A DNA stretch of 64,000 nt from Streptomyces atroolivaceus (lineage in GTDB: Bacteria > Actinomycetota > Actinomycetes > Streptomycetales > Streptomycetaceae): the NCBI RefSeq assembly GCF_000717025.1, contig NZ_JNXG01000020.1:97305-161304 (forward strand). Direction: 5' to 3'. A program made the translations under genes and the position numbers. The notes under the pieces were generated by a model. That model made no database searches and was not told the DNA's origin. It was given only the letters and a program-made list of their open reading frames with translations. Below are positions 47,419 through 58,181 of this stretch, piece after piece. Each line of letters opens with the position of its first letter. The first letter of the stretch is position 1.

Positions 47419-50400
47419 ATGGCTAACGAAGAGAAACTCGTCGACTATCTCAAGCGGGTGACGGCGACCCTGCACGAGACCCGCCAACGGCTGCGCGAGC
47501 TGGAGACGGCCGAGCAGGAGCCCATCGCGATCGTGTCGATGGGCTGCCGCTACCCCGGGGACGTCCGTACACCCGAGGACCTGTGGAGGCTGGTGTCCGG
47601 TGGCGGAGACGCGATCGGCCCGTTCCCCGGCGACCGCGACTGGGACGAGGTGTCCTTCGAGGCCGACCCCGACGACCCGTCCTCGGGGCAGGTGACCGAA
47701 GGCGGGTTCCTCGACGGGGCCGGCGACTTCGACGCCGCGTTCTTCGGCATCTCGCCGCGTGAGGCCCTGGCGCTCGACCCGCAGCAGCGACTCGCGCTCG
47801 AACTCGCCTGGGAGACAGTCGAACGGGCGGGCATCGCGCCGCACTCCCTCAAGCGGACGCCCGTCGGAGTGTTCGTCGGCAGCGGAAGCCAGGACTACTA
47901 CGACGGCGTCGCGCCCGCGCGGATGGCCGACGTCGCCGACGACTACCTGAGCACCGGCACCGCGGGCTCCGTCATCTCCGGGAGGATCGCCTACGCGCTC
48001 GGCCTCGAGGGCCCGGCCGTCACGGTCGACACCGCCTGTTCGTCGTCACTGGTCGCGCTCCACCTCGCGGCCCAGGCCCTGCGGAACCTGGACTGCTCGC
48101 TCGCGCTGGCCGGCGGCGTCATGGTGATGTCCACGCCGTCGCCGTTCCAGGCGTTCAGCAGGCAGCGCGGGCTCGCGCCCGACGGCCGCTGCAAGGCGTT
48201 CTCCGACGACGCGGACGGCACCGGCTGGTCCGAGGGGGCGGGGTTGCTGCTCCTCGAGCGGCTGTCCGACGCACGCCGGAACGGCCACCCCGTACTGGCC
48301 GTCATCCGGGGTTCCGCCATCAACTCCGACGGTGCCTCCAACGGCCTCACCGCGCCCAACGGCCTCTCGCAGCAGCGCGTGATACGCCAGGCGCTGACGA
48401 ACGCGGGGCTCTCCCCGTCCGACATCGACGCGGTGGAGGGCCACGGCACCGGGACCACCCTCGGCGACCCGATCGAGGCGCAGGCGCTGCTCGCCACGTA
48501 CGGCGTGGGCCGCACGGAGGAACGGCCTTTGTGGCTCGGCTCCGTCAAGTCGAACATCGGGCACGCCCAGGCCGCGGCCGGTGTCAGCGGCGTCATCAAG
48601 ATGGTCCACGCGATGCGGCACGGGCTGCTGCCGAAGACGCTCCACGTGTCGAAGCCGACCGACGAGGTCGACTGGGCCGCCGGCGGGGTGCGGCTGCTGG
48701 AGGAGTCCCGGGAATGGGCGCGCGGTGACGGCCCGCGCCGCGCCGGGGTGTCCTCGTTCGGAGTCAGCGGGACGAACGCGCACGTGATCCTCGAAGAGGC
48801 GGAGGAGACGCCCGGACCGCAGACCGCGCCGGACGTGCCCGAGGGTGCCCCGGCGGAGCGGGAGGCCGCCCTCCCGGACACGCCCGCGTGGCCCGCCGGG
48901 CTCCCCGTACCGCTGCCCGTGTCCGGCCTGAACGCGTCCGCGCTGCGCGCGCAGGCCGCGCGGCTCGTGCCGGTGGCGGAGGGCGGGCACAGCGCGCTCG
49001 ACCTCGGGTTCTCGCTCGCGACGACGCGTTCGCCGCTCCAGCACCGCGCGGTGGTCCTCGCCGACGACGCCGGCTCGGCCGTGCGCGCCCTCGGCGCGCT
49101 CGCCGAGGGCGGTACGGCACCCGGCGTGCACGTCGGCGCCGTACAGCACGGCCAGACCGCCTTCCTGTTCTCCGGGCAGGGGGCCCAGCGGGCCGGGATG
49201 GGCCGCGAACTGTACGGCCGCTTCCCCGTGTTCGCCCGGGCGCTGGACGAGGTGTGCGCCGTCTTCGACGGCCAGGGCCGGGACCGCGCGCTGCGCGATG
49301 TGATCTTCGGCGAGCCGGAGCTGCTCGACCGGACCGGATGGACCCAGCCCGCGCTGTTCGCCGTCGAGGTCGCGCTGGTCCGGCTGCTCGGATCCTGGGG
49401 CATCACCCCCGATCTGCTGCTCGGCCACTCCATCGGCGAACTGGTCGCCGCGCACGTCGCCGGGGTGCTGTCGCTGGACGACGCCTGCGTGCTCGTGGCC
49501 GCGCGCGGCAGGCTCATGGAGGCCCTGCCCGAGGGCGGCGCGATGGTCGCCGTCGAGGCCACGGAGGAGGAGGTAAGCCCGCTGCTGACCGGCCGGGTCG
49601 GCCTCGCCGCCGTCAACGGCCCGTCCTCCGTGGTGGTCTCCGGCGACGTCGACGAGGTGCTGGCCGTCGCCGCGCACTTCGAGTCCCAAGGGCGCAGGAC
49701 GAAGCGGCTGCGGGTCTCGCACGCCTTCCACTCGGCCCACATGGACGGGATGCTGGAGGAGTTCGCAGCCGTGGCACGCGGCCTCGCCTACTCGGCGCCC
49801 GTCATCCCGCTCGTCTCCGACGTGACCGGGGAGACCGCCACGGCCGAGGAGCTGTGCGACCCGGACTACTGGGTGCGGCACGTGCGCGAGGCCGTCCGCT
49901 TCAGGGACGGTGTGCGGAGCCTGGAGGCCGCGGGCGTCACCCGCTTCGTGGAGGTCGGCCCCGACAGCACGCTCACCGCGACGGCCCGCGAGTGCCTGGC
50001 GGAGGGTGGGGGCACCGCCGTCGCGGTGCCGCTGCTGCGCAAGGACAGGCCCGAAGCCGAGGCGCTGCTCGGCGCTCTCGCGCGGCTGCACGTCAGCGGC
50101 GTCGACCCGGACTGGGCCGCGGTGTTCGCCGCGAGCGGCGCTCGGCGCGTCGCTCTCCCGACGTACGCGTTCCAGCACCGGCGCTACTGGCTCGACGGGC
50201 GCACCTCGGTGGACGTCCTGGCCTCGGCCGGGCTGCGCGCCTTCGGGCACCCGCTGCTCGGCGCCGCCGTCACCGTCGCCGGCACCGACGGTGCGGTGCT
50301 GACGGGGCGGCTGTCCGCCGCCCAGCAACCGTGGCTCACCGACCACGTCGTCGGAGGGACGGTGCTCCTGCCCGGAACGGCCTTCGTGGAACTGGCCGTT

Positions 50401-53400
50401 CAGGCGGGCGACCAGGTCGGCTGCGGCCGGATCGAGGAACTGACGCTGAGCGGTCCGCTCGCACTGCCCCCCGGCGGGGCCGTCCGCGTGCAGGTGGCCG
50501 TCGGCGAGGACGACGGCTCCGGGCGCCGGAGCTTCACCGTGCACTCCCTTGCCGACCCCGCCGGCGCGGACGCGCTCGAAGAAGAGTGGATCCAGCACGC
50601 GTCCGGCACCGTCGTGCCCGCCGGGACCCGCACGGAGGACGCGGCGGGCCTGGTGGTGTGGCCGCCCGAGGATGCCGAACCGGTGCCGCTGGACGGGCTG
50701 TACGAGGACTTCGCCGGGACCGGGCTGACGTACGGGCCGGTGTTCCGTTCGTTGCACGCGGCGTGGCGTCAGGGCGACGTGGTCTACGCGGAGGTGCGAC
50801 TGCCGGAGGACGCGGCGCACGGGGCCGAGCGGTTCGGGCTGCACCCGGCGGCGCTGGACGCGGCGACGCACGCACTGCGCGCGGCGGGCGGCGACGCGGA
50901 AGCGGGCGGTGCCGGGCTCGTGCCGTTCTCCTGGTCGGGTGTCGAGCTGCACGCGAGCGGGGCCACGGCACTGCGCGTACGGTTCACGCCCACCGCGCCC
51001 CGGACCTTCCAGGTGACCATCGCGGACGCGGCGGGCGGGCCCGTCGCCACCGTCGAGGCGAACGCCTTCCGGCCCTTCGAGCCGTCCGGGGCGGTCCCCG
51101 CCGCCGCGCGGCACCCGCTGTACCGGCTGGAATGGCGGCCCCTGTCTGAGGCGCCGGGCGCCGGACGGCCCCTTTCCAGTGCCGCGTTCGACGAGGTGGA
51201 CCTCTCGGGACCGGCCGTGCCCGGGGCCGTGGTGCTGCGCTGCGGACCGGGCACAGGCGCCGACGCGGTTCGGGCCGCCACGCACCGTGCGCTGGAGGCA
51301 CTGCAGGCGTGGCTGGCGTCCGACGGCACGGCAGGCTCCACGCTGGCCGTGGTCACCCGCGGCGCCGTCGCCGTGGGTGACGAGCCGGTGGCGGACCTGG
51401 CGGGCGCCGCCGTGTGGGGGCTGGTCCGCTCGGCGCAGGCCGAACACCCGGGCCGCTTCGTGCTGCTGGACGAGGAAGCGAGTGGGGAGGCGGGCACGAA
51501 CCCGGTGCCCGCCGAGCTCTCCCCGGCCCTTCTCGCTGCCGCCCTCTCGGGCGGTGAGCCGCAGCTCGTGCTGCGCGACGGCGTACCTCACGCCGGGCGG
51601 CTGGTGCGTACCCCGCCCGCGACCGACGCCGTGGACAGGCCGCTCGGCGGCGTGGACGGCACGGGCACGGTGCTGCTCACCGGCGCCTCCGGCGCGCTCG
51701 GCGGTGTGCTCGCGCGGCACCTGGTCTCCGAACACGGCGTACGGCACCTGCTGTTGCTGAGCAGGGGTGGCGAGGAGTCCGTCGCCGCGCTCACGGCGGA
51801 GCTGACCGGTCTGGGCGCGCACGTCCAGGCACCCGCCTGTGACGTCGCCGACCGTGCCGCGCTCGCCGAAGTGCTCACTCGGATTCCTGAGGGGCACCCG
51901 CTGACGGCCGTGGTGCACGCGGCCGGTGTGCTGGACGACGCGCTGGTGACGTCGCTGACGCCCGAACGCGTCGACGCCGTACTGCGCCCGAAGGTCGAGG
52001 GAGCGCTCCACCTGCACGAGCTGACCGAGGGCATGGACCTCGCGGCGTTCGTGCTGTTCTCCTCGGTCTCCGGGGTCCTCGGCGCACCCGGCCAGGCCAA
52101 CTACGCGGCCGCGAACGCCTTCCTCGACACGCTCGCCGCACACCGTGCCGCGCGCGGCCTCACGGCCAAGTCGATGGCGTGGGGCCTCTGGGGCCAGGTG
52201 GACGGCATGGGAGGCAAGCTGGAGGGCGCCGACATGTCCCGGCACGCCCGCGGTGGCCTGCTGCCCCTGACCACGGCGCAGGGACTCGCCCTGTTCGACG
52301 CGTCGGTCCGTACGGCAGCGCCCGCAGACGTCGCCGTCAGGCTCGACCTCGACGCGTTGCGCGCCTCCGGCGCGGATGTCCCGGCGGCGCTGCGCGGCCT
52401 CGTGGGCGGCGTGCGCCGGCCGGCCGTGGGGCCGGCGGGGCAGGGCGGGGCCGCCTCCACGTTCGCCGAGCGGCTCGCGGGCACACCCGAGGACGAGCGG
52501 TACTCCGCCGTGGTCGACCTGGTACGCGTGCACACCGCCGCCGTACTGGACTACGCGTCGGCGGACGACGTCGAACCGGCCCTGGAATTCAACCGGCTCG
52601 GCTTCGACTCACTCACCGCGATCGAGCTGCGCAACGCCCTCGACTCGGCGACAGGACTGCGGCTCCCCGCCACCCTGATCTTCGACCACCCCACCCCGAC
52701 GGAGCTCGCGAGCCACCTCCTGGACGCGCTCTCCGGCACCAGGGCCGCGACGTTCACGCCCACGGCCGGCCGAGGTGGCGACGACGATCCCATCGCCCTC
52801 GTCGGCCTGGCGTGCCGCCTCCCCGGCGGCGTTACCTCGCCGGACGACCTGTGGCGCCTGCTCACCGAAGAGGGCACCGGCATCGGTGACTTCCCCGCCG
52901 ACCGCGGCTGGGACGTCGACGGGCTGTACGACCCGAGGGGCGGCAGGCCCGGATCCAGCTACGTGCGTGAGGGCGGCTTCCTCTACGACGCGGGCGACTT
53001 CGACCCCGGATTCTTCGGCATCGCGCCCAAGGAGGCGCCGATGATCGACCCGCAGCAGCGGCTCCTGCTGGAGACGGCGTACGAGGCGCTGGAGCGGTCG
53101 GGGATCGACCCCCGGTCGCTGAAGGGCAGCCGTACGGGTGTGTACGTCGGCGTGCAGTACCACGACTACGCGGGTGCCAGCAGCTCCGGCTCGATGGTCA
53201 CCGGACGCGTCGCCTACAGCCTGGGGCTCGCCGGCCCGGCCGTCAGCGTGGACACCGCCTGCTCCTCGTCCCTGGTGGCTCTGCACCTCGCGGCCCGCGC
53301 GCTGCGGGCGGGCGAGTGCTCGCTCGCGCTCGCGGGCGGAGCCGCCGTGATGGCCACGCCCGACTCGTTCGTCGAGTTCAGCCGTCAGCAGGGCCTCGCT

Positions 53401-56400
53401 CCCGACGGCCGGTGCAAGGCCTTCTCCGCCGACGCGGACGGCACGGCCTGGTCGGAGGGTGTGGGCCTGATCGTCCTGGAACGCCTCTCCGACGCGCGCG
53501 CGGCCGGTCACCCGGTGCTCGCCGTCCTGCGCGGCAGCGCCGTGAACCAGGACGGCGCGTCGAACGGGCTGACCGCCCCCAACGGCCCCGCGCAGCAGCG
53601 CGTCATCCGGGAGGCGCTGGCCGACGCCGGTCTGACGCCCGCGGACGTCGACGCCGTCGAGGCGCACGGCACGGGGACGAAGCTCGGTGACCCGATCGAG
53701 GCACAGGCGCTGATAGCGACCTACGGGCAGGAGCTGCCGGAGGACCGGCCGCTCCTCGTCGGCTCCGTGAAGTCCAACATCGGGCACACCCAGGCGGCCG
53801 CGGGCGCGGCCGGCATCATCAAGATGGTGATGGCCCTGCGGCACGGGGAGCTGCCGAAGACGCTGCACGTCACCGAGCCGTCGTCCGAGGTCGACTGGTC
53901 CGCGGGGAACGTGCGGCTGCTGACCGAGTCCGTGCCGTGGCGGCCGAACGGCCGTCCGCGCCGGGCCGGGATCTCGTCGTTCGGTGTGAGCGGCACCAAC
54001 GCCCACCTCGTCATCGAGGAGCCGCCGGAGGACGTACAGGTGTCCCCGGCCGACGGGTCCGAGCGGTCCGACGCCGGCGGCCAGGCCGTCCCGTGGCTCC
54101 TGTCCGGACGGAACCGGGCGGCGCTCGGGGCACAGGCCGAGCGGCTGCTGTCGTACCTCGACGACGACCCCGACCGTGACCTCGCCGACATCGGTTTCTC
54201 GCTCGCGACCTCGCGTGCCGCGCTGGAGTGCCGCGCGGTGGTCGTGGGCCGTCGCCACCCCGAATTCCTGCGCGGCCTGATGGCGCTGGTCGACGGCGAG
54301 GAAGCGCCGGGTGTGACCGAGGGCCTCACGCGCAGCCGCGGGCGTACCGGGTTCCTCTTCTCGGGCCAGGGCTCGCAGTGGGCGGGCATGGGCCGTGAAC
54401 TCCACGACGCCTTCCCGGCGTTCGCGAACGCGCTGGACGCCGTGTGCGCGGAGCTGGACAAGGGACTCGACCGGCCGCTGTACGAAGTGATGTGGGCGGA
54501 GCCGGGTACGCCGGAGGCGGAGCTGCTGGACGGCACGGGCTACACACAGCCGGGACTCTTCGCCGTCGGCGTGGCCCTGTTCCGGCTGCTGGAGTCCTGG
54601 GGTGTCGGCCCCGACTTCGTCGCCGGGCACTCCGTCGGCGAGCTGGCCGCCGCGCACGTCGCCGGGGTGCTGACCCTGGTCGACGCGTGCGCCCTCGTCG
54701 TCGCGCGGGGCAGGCTCATGCAGGCGCTCCCCGAGGGCGGCAGCATGATCGCGGTCGCCGCCTCCGAGGAGCGGGTGCGCGCGGCACTGGTGGACGGCGT
54801 GGACATCGCCGCCGTGAACGGACCGGAAGCCGTGGTGATCTCCGGCGGCTCCACCGAGGTGGCCGCCGTCGCCGCGCGTTTCGGCCGGACGAAACGGCTG
54901 CGGGTGTCGCACGCGTTCCACTCGGCCCTCATGGAGCCGATGCTGGAGGAGTTCGCCGCGGTCGCGCGGGAGCTGACGTACGGGGAGGCGCGCATCCCTG
55001 TCGTGTCGACGGTGACGGGCGAACGTGCCGGTGACGAGCTGCGCTCCCCGGACTACTGGGTGCGGCAGGTGCGCAGCCCCGTCCGCTTCCACGACGCCGT
55101 GCTCGGCATGGAGTCACTGGGCGTGACCCGTTTCGTGGAGCTGGGCCCGGGAGGCACGCTCGCCGCGCTCGCCCGGGAGACGCTGGACGAGCGGGTCGAG
55201 GACGCCGTGGTGACCCCGCTGCTGCGGAAGGACCAGGCGGAGCCCACGGCGGTGCTGACCGCGCTGGGGACACTGCACAACAGCGGTGCGGCCGTCGACT
55301 GGCATGCGGTCTTCGGCCGCCGGAACCTCGTCGAGCTGCCCACGTACCCCTTCCAGCGGCAGCGGTACTGGGTGGAGACGGCCGCCGGCTCGGGCCCCGA
55401 GGAACACCCGCTGCTCGGTGCGGCGACGGAACTCGCCGACACCGAGGGGTTGCTGCTCACCGGGCGCGTATCGCTGGGCACGCATCCGTGGCTCGCCGAT
55501 CACGTCGTCGGCGGAGCCGTGCTGTTCCCCGGCACCGGCTTCGTGGAGATGGCGATCCACGCGGGCGACCGGACCGGCTGCCGGCGACTGGACGAACTGA
55601 CCATCGAGGCACCGCTCGTGGTGCCCGGGAAGGCAGGGGTCCGCGTCCAGCTGTCCGTGGCGGCGCCCGACGGCACCGGAACCCGGCGGTTCACCGTGCA
55701 CGCGCGCCCCGAGGACGCCGACGGCAGCGCACCGTGGACCCGGCACGCCACCGGCGCGCTGATGCCGGGCAGCCCGCGGGCCGCCTTCGACCTCACGGCG
55801 TGGCCGCCCGCGCGCGCCGAACAGGTGCCGCTCGACGGGCTGTACGCGGACCTCGCGGAGCAGGGCATGGCGTACGGCCCCGCCTTCCAGGGGCTGCGCG
55901 CCGTCTGGAAGCGGGGCGACGAGGCGTTCGCCGAGGTGAGCCTGGCGCACGGGGAGCAGTCCGACGTCGACCGGTTCGGCGTCCACCCCGCGCTGCTCGA
56001 CGCCGTGCTGCACGCGATCGGGTTCAGCGGCGCGGCCAGTGACGAGCCGGTGCTGCCGTTCGCCTGGGACGCCGTCGACCTGTACGCGGTCGGGACCACG
56101 TCCGTACGCGTCCACGTACGGCCCGTGGGCAGCGGTTCCGTCTCCCTCGACGTGGCCGACACCTCCGGGCAGCCGGTGCTGTCGGTCGGAACGCTGCTGC
56201 TGCGCCCGTTGTCGGCGGCGACCGCGCGGGCCGCGGCGCCACCGCGGGCGGCCGACGCGCTGTTCAGGATCGAGTGGCGGCGGACCCCGGCGGAACCGGC
56301 CGAGGACACCAAGGGATGGAGCGTGCTCGGGGACGGGCACCCGGAACTGGCGGAGGCCTTCGGGGCCGCCCCCGTGGACGGCCTGGCCGCGGCCGGCGAC

Positions 56401-58161
56401 GGCGGGGTGCTGCTCGTGCCCTCCGGGGGCGAGGACGGGACCCCCGGGGCGACGCACCGTGAGGTGGGCCGCGTGCTCGGGGTGCTCCAGGCATGGCTGG
56501 CCGACGAGCGGTTCGCGGACGGCAGACTCGTCGTCGTCACCAGGGGAGCCATCTCCTGCGAGAGCGGGGAGGCGCCGTGCGACCTGGCGGGCGCCGCGGT
56601 GTCCGGACTGGTGCGTTCGGCGCAGGCGGAACATCCGGACCGCATCCTCCTCGTGGACCTCCCGGCCGGCGAGGGCGACGAGGCGTCCCTGCGGGCACTG
56701 CCCGCCGCGGTGGCGTCCGGCGAGCCGCAGGTGGCGCTGCGCCGCGGTGCGGTCCTCGCGCCCCGGATGGCCCGCGTCGCGGGAGCGTCCACGGGCGACG
56801 TCATGTGGGACTCCGAGGGGACCGTCCTGATCACGGGAGCCGGCGGCGCGCTCGGCGGCGCCGTCGCCCGGCACCTGGCGGGCGAGCACGGCGTCAGGCA
56901 CCTTCTGCTGGCCGGCAGGCGGGGCGCGGACGCACCGGGCTCCGACGAGCTGCGGAGCGACCTGGAGGCACTCGGAGCCGAGGTCTCGGTGGTCGCCTGC
57001 GACGTCGCCGACAGGGAGGCCGTGGCGGAGCTGCTGGCGGCCGTCCCGGAGGACAGGCCGCTGCGGGGTGTCGTGCACACCGCCGGCGTGCTCGACGACG
57101 GCGTGCTCTCCGCGCTCACACCGGAACGTGTGGACGCCGTGCTGCGCCCGAAGGTCGAGGGGGCACTGCACCTGCACGAGCTGACCGAGGGCATGGACCT
57201 TGCGGCGTTCGTGCTGTTCTCCTCGGCCGCCGGTGTGCTCGGCTCGCCGGGACAGGGGAGCTACGCGGCGGGCAACGCGTTCCTCGACGCGCTGGCGGCA
57301 CGCCGCCGGGCCGCCGGGCTCGCGGGCACCTCCCTGGCGTGGGGCAGGTGGGTGACCGGGACGCACGACGGCATGGCGGACACGCTGAGCGCCGCCGACG
57401 AGGCACGCCTCGCCGGCAGCGGGATCGGCTCGCTCTCCACCGAGGAGGGCCTCGCCCTGCTCGACGCCTCCCGGCTGCTCGACGACGCGCTGCTCCTGCC
57501 GATCCGGGTGGACACGGAGGTGCTGGCGGAGACGGACGCGGACGAACTGCCCCCGCTCTTCCGCGGCCTGGTCGGGGCCCCTGCCCGGCGTACCGCCCAG
57601 GAGTCGCCGCTGGAGACCGGCACGCTGCGCGAGCGTCTCGCCGGGATGCCCGAGCACCAGAGGATGCCCGCACTGCTGAAACTCGTACGCACCCACGCCG
57701 CCGGGATCCTGGGCTACTCCGGGGTCGAGGAGATCGATCTGGACAGACCGTTCAACGAGGCGGGCTTCGACTCGTTGTCCGCGATGGGCTTCCGGAACAA
57801 GCTCACCCTCGTCACCGGGCTGAAGCTCCCGGCCGGGATGATCTTCGACTACCCGAACCCGCGCGCCCTCGCGGCGTACCTCGGTGAGTCCCTGGCTCCC
57901 GAGCCGGAGGCCGGGGCCCCGTCGGGCGGCGCCGAGGGTACCGGGGGCTTCGCCGAACACGAGGTGCGCGACCTGCTCGCGTCGATCCCCGTGTCCCGGC
58001 TGCGCGAGGCGGGACTGCTGGCGAGCCTGCTGGAACTCGCGGACACCGGGTCCGGACGGGCGGCGGAGGGCGCCACGGAAGGGGACGGCGGCACGCCGTC
58101 GATCGACACGATGGACAGCGAGGCGCTGATCAACATGGCGATCGGCGGTGCCGGGGACTGA
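47419..58161 (+). CDS. Type I PKS, two modules KS-AT-DH-KR-ACP
   Basis: A 3580-residue protein starting at ATG 47419. Docking coiled coil at 1-33. Module 1: KS (34-460), AT (582-925, GHSIG and HAFH, malonyl), DH (945-1220, HVVGGTVLLP), KR (1418-1600, LDD, B-type), ACP (GFDSL about 1729). Module 2: KS (1791-2200), AT (2312-2640, GHSVG and HAFH, malonyl), DH (2663-2940, HVVGGAVLFP), KR (3136-3310, LDD), ACP (about 3449). A C-terminal docking region (about 3500-3580) ends with SIDTMDSEALINMAI. No ER in either module, so two conjugated double bonds are predicted. The two KR domains share an almost identical block around VDAVLRPKVEGALHL, suggesting duplication or gene conversion. The stop is 20 bases from the convergent TetR gene. 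Confidence 0.95.
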   Translation: MANEEKLVDYLKRVTATLHETRQRLRELETAEQEPIAIVSMGCRYPGDVRTPEDLWRLVSGGGDAIGPFPGDRDWDEVSFEADPDDPSSGQVTEGGFLDGAGDFDAAFFGISPREALALDPQQRLALELAWETVERAGIAPHSLKRTPVGVFVGSGSQDYYDGVAPARMADVADDYLSTGTAGSVISGRIAYALGLEGPAVTVDTACSSSLVALHLAAQALRNLDCSLALAGGVMVMSTPSPFQAFSRQRGLAPDGRCKAFSDDADGTGWSEGAGLLLLERLSDARRNGHPVLAVIRGSAINSDGASNGLTAPNGLSQQRVIRQALTNAGLSPSDIDAVEGHGTGTTLGDPIEAQALLATYGVGRTEERPLWLGSVKSNIGHAQAAAGVSGVIKMVHAMRHGLLPKTLHVSKPTDEVDWAAGGVRLLEESREWARGDGPRRAGVSSFGVSGTNAHVILEEAEETPGPQTAPDVPEGAPAEREAALPDTPAWPAGLPVPLPVSGLNASALRAQAARLVPVAEGGHSALDLGFSLATTRSPLQHRAVVLADDAGSAVRALGALAEGGTAPGVHVGAVQHGQTAFLFSGQGAQRAGMGRELYGRFPVFARALDEVCAVFDGQGRDRALRDVIFGEPELLDRTGWTQPALFAVEVALVRLLGSWGITPDLLLGHSIGELVAAHVAGVLSLDDACVLVAARGRLMEALPEGGAMVAVEATEEEVSPLLTGRVGLAAVNGPSSVVVSGDVDEVLAVAAHFESQGRRTKRLRVSHAFHSAHMDGMLEEFAAVARGLAYSAPVIPLVSDVTGETATAEELCDPDYWVRHVREAVRFRDGVRSLEAAGVTRFVEVGPDSTLTATARECLAEGGGTAVAVPLLRKDRPEAEALLGALARLHVSGVDPDWAAVFAASGARRVALPTYAFQHRRYWLDGRTSVDVLASAGLRAFGHPLLGAAVTVAGTDGAVLTGRLSAAQQPWLTDHVVGGTVLLPGTAFVELAVQAGDQVGCGRIEELTLSGPLALPPGGAVRVQVAVGEDDGSGRRSFTVHSLADPAGADALEEEWIQHASGTVVPAGTRTEDAAGLVVWPPEDAEPVPLDGLYEDFAGTGLTYGPVFRSLHAAWRQGDVVYAEVRLPEDAAHGAERFGLHPAALDAATHALRAAGGDAEAGGAGLVPFSWSGVELHASGATALRVRFTPTAPRTFQVTIADAAGGPVATVEANAFRPFEPSGAVPAAARHPLYRLEWRPLSEAPGAGRPLSSAAFDEVDLSGPAVPGAVVLRCGPGTGADAVRAATHRALEALQAWLASDGTAGSTLAVVTRGAVAVGDEPVADLAGAAVWGLVRSAQAEHPGRFVLLDEEASGEAGTNPVPAELSPALLAAALSGGEPQLVLRDGVPHAGRLVRTPPATDAVDRPLGGVDGTGTVLLTGASGALGGVLARHLVSEHGVRHLLLLSRGGEESVAALTAELTGLGAHVQAPACDVADRAALAEVLTRIPEGHPLTAVVHAAGVLDDALVTSLTPERVDAVLRPKVEGALHLHELTEGMDLAAFVLFSSVSGVLGAPGQANYAAANAFLDTLAAHRAARGLTAKSMAWGLWGQVDGMGGKLEGADMSRHARGGLLPLTTAQGLALFDASVRTAAPADVAVRLDLDALRASGADVPAALRGLVGGVRRPAVGPAGQGGAASTFAERLAGTPEDERYSAVVDLVRVHTAAVLDYASADDVEPALEFNRLGFDSLTAIELRNALDSATGLRLPATLIFDHPTPTELASHLLDALSGTRAATFTPTAGRGGDDDPIALVGLACRLPGGVTSPDDLWRLLTEEGTGIGDFPADRGWDVDGLYDPRGGRPGSSYVREGGFLYDAGDFDPGFFGIAPKEAPMIDPQQRLLLETAYEALERSGIDPRSLKGSRTGVYVGVQYHDYAGASSSGSMVTGRVAYSLGLAGPAVSVDTACSSSLVALHLAARALRAGECSLALAGGAAVMATPDSFVEFSRQQGLAPDGRCKAFSADADGTAWSEGVGLIVLERLSDARAAGHPVLAVLRGSAVNQDGASNGLTAPNGPAQQRVIREALADAGLTPADVDAVEAHGTGTKLGDPIEAQALIATYGQELPEDRPLLVGSVKSNIGHTQAAAGAAGIIKMVMALRHGELPKTLHVTEPSSEVDWSAGNVRLLTESVPWRPNGRPRRAGISSFGVSGTNAHLVIEEPPEDVQVSPADGSERSDAGGQAVPWLLSGRNRAALGAQAERLLSYLDDDPDRDLADIGFSLATSRAALECRAVVVGRRHPEFLRGLMALVDGEEAPGVTEGLTRSRGRTGFLFSGQGSQWAGMGRELHDAFPAFANALDAVCAELDKGLDRPLYEVMWAEPGTPEAELLDGTGYTQPGLFAVGVALFRLLESWGVGPDFVAGHSVGELAAAHVAGVLTLVDACALVVARGRLMQALPEGGSMIAVAASEERVRAALVDGVDIAAVNGPEAVVISGGSTEVAAVAARFGRTKRLRVSHAFHSALMEPMLEEFAAVARELTYGEARIPVVSTVTGERAGDELRSPDYWVRQVRSPVRFHDAVLGMESLGVTRFVELGPGGTLAALARETLDERVEDAVVTPLLRKDQAEPTAVLTALGTLHNSGAAVDWHAVFGRRNLVELPTYPFQRQRYWVETAAGSGPEEHPLLGAATELADTEGLLLTGRVSLGTHPWLADHVVGGAVLFPGTGFVEMAIHAGDRTGCRRLDELTIEAPLVVPGKAGVRVQLSVAAPDGTGTRRFTVHARPEDADGSAPWTRHATGALMPGSPRAAFDLTAWPPARAEQVPLDGLYADLAEQGMAYGPAFQGLRAVWKRGDEAFAEVSLAHGEQSDVDRFGVHPALLDAVLHAIGFSGAASDEPVLPFAWDAVDLYAVGTTSVRVHVRPVGSGSVSLDVADTSGQPVLSVGTLLLRPLSAATARAAAPPRAADALFRIEWRRTPAEPAEDTKGWSVLGDGHPELAEAFGAAPVDGLAAAGDGGVLLVPSGGEDGTPGATHREVGRVLGVLQAWLADERFADGRLVVVTRGAISCESGEAPCDLAGAAVSGLVRSAQAEHPDRILLVDLPAGEGDEASLRALPAAVASGEPQVALRRGAVLAPRMARVAGASTGDVMWDSEGTVLITGAGGALGGAVARHLAGEHGVRHLLLAGRRGADAPGSDELRSDLEALGAEVSVVACDVADREAVAELLAAVPEDRPLRGVVHTAGVLDDGVLSALTPERVDAVLRPKVEGALHLHELTEGMDLAAFVLFSSAAGVLGSPGQGSYAAGNAFLDALAARRRAAGLAGTSLAWGRWVTGTHDGMADTLSAADEARLAGSGIGSLSTEEGLALLDASRLLDDALLLPIRVDTEVLAETDADELPPLFRGLVGAPARRTAQESPLETGTLRERLAGMPEHQRMPALLKLVRTHAAGILGYSGVEEIDLDRPFNEAGFDSLSAMGFRNKLTLVTGLKLPAGMIFDYPNPRALAAYLGESLAPEPEAGAPSGGAEGTGGFAEHEVRDLLASIPVSRLREAGLLASLLELADTGSGRAAEGATEGDGGTPSIDTMDSEALINMAIGGAGD

Positions 58162-58181
58162 ACGGAGGGGCGGCGGTCACA

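Noticed and set aside
47419..58161. CRISPR-like or satellite repeats in the PKS genes
   Set aside because: The recurring blocks are homologous domains of modules, spaced by thousands of bases, not short regular repeats.
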